6,871 bases of DNA from positions 1 through 6,871 of the forward strand of contig CAJMBP010000073.1 of NCBI GenBank assembly GCA_905211675.1, read 5' to 3'. The notes below the pieces were generated by a model. It was not told where the DNA came from. It saw only the letters and a program-made list of their open reading frames with translations, and made no database searches. Shown here piece after piece: positions 5,804-6,871 of the stretch (position 1 is the first letter of the stretch; every line of letters begins with the position of its first letter). This DNA comes from an uncultured Oscillospiraceae bacterium (GTDB lineage: Bacteria; Bacillota; Clostridia; Oscillospirales; Acutalibacteraceae). The translations under genes were made by a program, and so were the position numbers.

Positions 5804-6487
5804 ATGAAAAAATTAAGTAAAATTTTGTGGGGTATAGCGCTTATTGCAGTCGGCAGTATATTTGCCTTAAAAGCTTTCGGTGTTACCAATGTCGAGATTT
5901 TCTTTGACGGCTGGTGGACTCTGTTTATCATAGTTCCCTGTTTAGTCGGAATTTTCAGCGAAAGAGAAAAGACCGGCAATATAATAGGGCTTTTAATAGG
6001 CGTGTTTTTACTGCTTTGCTGTCAGAATGTGCTGAGCTTTGATATGTTTTGGAAGCTCGCTATCCCTGCGATTATAGTAATCGTAGGTCTGAAAATGATT
6101 TTCGGTGCAATCTTCGGTGATAAGGCGATAAAAATGCTTGAAACCTCGCGCAAAAACGGTGACAGCATCAAAGTCGGCTGCGCAACCTTTTCGGGTCAGA
6201 ATTTGAATTTTGACGGTGAGCAGTTCAGCGGTGCCGAGCTTACGGCGGTTTTCGGCGGCGTAAAGTGCGACCTGCGACAAGCGATTATCGAAAAAGACTG
6301 CGCCGTTAATGCAACAAGTGTTTTCGGCGGAATAGATATTTTGGTTCCCGATAATATAAATGTAAAGGTTAACTCAAATTCGATTTTCGGCGGTGTCTCT
6401 GAAAAAAATCACCGCACCGCTGTTCAGGGTGCCGTTACCATATACATAAACGCAACATGTATGTTCGGGGGAGTTGAAATCAAATGA
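5804..6487 (+). CDS. LiaF-like 4-TM protein (cell wall-active antibiotics response family)
   Basis: This is a membrane protein of the LiaF/YvqF/VraT group. In Bacillus, LiaF restrains the LiaSR envelope-stress system; whether this copy does so is unknown. Four hydrophobic segments (about 4-25, 38-52, 58-74, 80-103) are followed by a cytosolic beta-rich C-terminal domain of the DUF2154 type. That domain has a repeated [VIM]FGG[VI] motif at about 150, 174, 195 and 221, including VFGGIDILVP. The ribosome site AAGGAG (5788-5793) lies 4 nt from ATG 5798 and 10 nt from ATG 5804. Either may be used (229 or 227 aa); I chose 5804 for spacing. An earlier in-frame ATG at 5753 has no such site and its extra residues do not fit the family. 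The stop overlaps the next start as ATGA (6484-6487). There is no adjacent LiaS or LiaR in view. Confidence 0.88.
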   Translation: MKKLSKILWGIALIAVGSIFALKAFGVTNVEIFFDGWWTLFIIVPCLVGIFSEREKTGNIIGLLIGVFLLLCCQNVLSFDMFWKLAIPAIIVIVGLKMIFGAIFGDKAIKMLETSRKNGDSIKVGCATFSGQNLNFDGEQFSGAELTAVFGGVKCDLRQAIIEKDCAVNATSVFGGIDILVPDNINVKVNSNSIFGGVSEKNHRTAVQGAVTIYINATCMFGGVEIK

Positions 6488-6871
6488 CCGCTATACAAAA
6501 GGTAATTAAATATCTTGCCCTCGCGTTTGCTGTCTTTTTAAGCGTCAGCATTATCGGCGGAATAATAACAGGGCTTACAGGTGTTTCGTATATACTTTCG
6601 GTCAAAAACGACAAGGCAGTCGGCGAAATGCAGGTCTATTCGGTTGATGACGATATCTCTTCACTTTCGATTAGTCTAAGCGGAGCAAAGCTTAAAATAA
6701 AAATCGCCGACAAATTTTCGGTAGAAAGCAATCATAATTATATTTCCGTAAAGTCAGATGACGGTAAGCTTCGTATTGATGAAACAAAAAAGCTGTTTTC
6801 GGTTTATCCGAAAGGCTTAACGGTTGTTTTAAATATTCCCGAGGACTTTGTTTTTGATGAGGCCACTGTTG
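6484..6871 (+). CDS. DUF4097 (LiaG-like) membrane-anchored protein, partial at window end
   Basis: The open frame begins at ATG 6484 inside the LiaF-like stop and runs off the window after 129 codons, so only the N-terminal part is seen. Residues ~9-38 are one hydrophobic segment (membrane anchor or uncleaved signal). After that the chain is short alternating beta strands such as ISSLSISLSGAKLKIKIA and GLTVVLNIPEDFVFDEATV, the look of the DUF4097 beta-strand-repeat (putative adhesin) family. B. subtilis LiaG carries this family, and LiaF/DUF4097 pairs recur in Firmicutes. Its ribosome site GGGGGAG (6467-6473) is encoded within the last FGG motif of the LiaF-like gene. The function of these proteins is poorly known; an extracytoplasmic domain linked to envelope stress is inferred from context. 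Confidence 0.85.
   Translation, partial: MTAIQKVIKYLALAFAVFLSVSIIGGIITGLTGVSYILSVKNDKAVGEMQVYSVDDDISSLSISLSGAKLKIKIADKFSVESNHNYISVKSDDGKLRIDETKKLFSVYPKGLTVVLNIPEDFVFDEATV

Noticed and set aside
1..6871. Mobile element, attachment site, CRISPR, tRNA or phage signature
   Set aside because: I found no spaced identical repeats, tRNA-like cloverleaf, terminal inverted repeats, or transposase or integrase motifs on either strand. Gene style is uniform along the window.

Overview
The window looks like chromosomal DNA of a low-to-moderate GC Gram-positive anaerobe, most likely a gut Clostridia member (Ruminococcaceae/Oscillospiraceae/Lachnospiraceae type). The reasons are purine-rich GGAG-type Shine-Dalgarno sites ahead of nearly every gene, tightly overlapping start/stop codons, and protein families typical of that group: a LytS/YesM-like kinase with an AraC-type response regulator, a CmpB-type membrane protein, a LiaF-like protein and a DUF4097 protein. 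All genes are on the + strand. I saw no rRNA, tRNA, CRISPR array, transposase or phage gene.

Layout. (1) Positions 1-165 are an AT-rich leader with a perfect extended -10 element, a 12-bp palindrome and an 8-bp inverted repeat. (2) Positions 166-3041 are a translationally coupled four-gene operon: a 7-TM sensor histidine kinase, a REC+AraC response regulator, a 72-residue DUF7662-like protein and a CmpB-like (PF06541) membrane protein. Each gene overlaps the next by 4 or 8 nt. (3) Positions 3081-3132 hold a textbook sigma-A promoter (TTGACA, 17 bp, TATAAT). An AGTTAC/GTAACT inverted repeat fills its spacer and two further GTAAC half-sites lie downstream. It drives a CDP-alcohol phosphatidyltransferase (3154-3717). 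(4) Positions 3802-5568 encode a lipoprotein with a beta-rich N-terminal region and a C-terminal HExxH zinc-peptidase-like domain. (5) A strong intrinsic terminator lies at 5657-5697. (6) Positions 5804-6871 hold a LiaF-like 4-TM protein overlapping a DUF4097 (LiaG-like) gene that runs off the window end.

How they may work together. Every gene encodes a membrane or surface protein, a signalling protein or a small protein of unknown role. The theme is envelope biology: sensing, lipid head-group synthesis, a surface peptidase and a cell-wall-stress (Lia-like) module. The LiaF and LiaG-like genes have no adjacent LiaSR; the nearest two-component system is the LytS/AraC pair about 3.5 kb upstream. 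An 18-of-23 sequence match between the leaders of the two units is a speculative hint of shared control. I found no clear evidence of a wholly new defence or mobile system. The least explained parts are the operator array at 3081-3132, the HExxH lipoprotein and the small coupled protein at 2242-2460.
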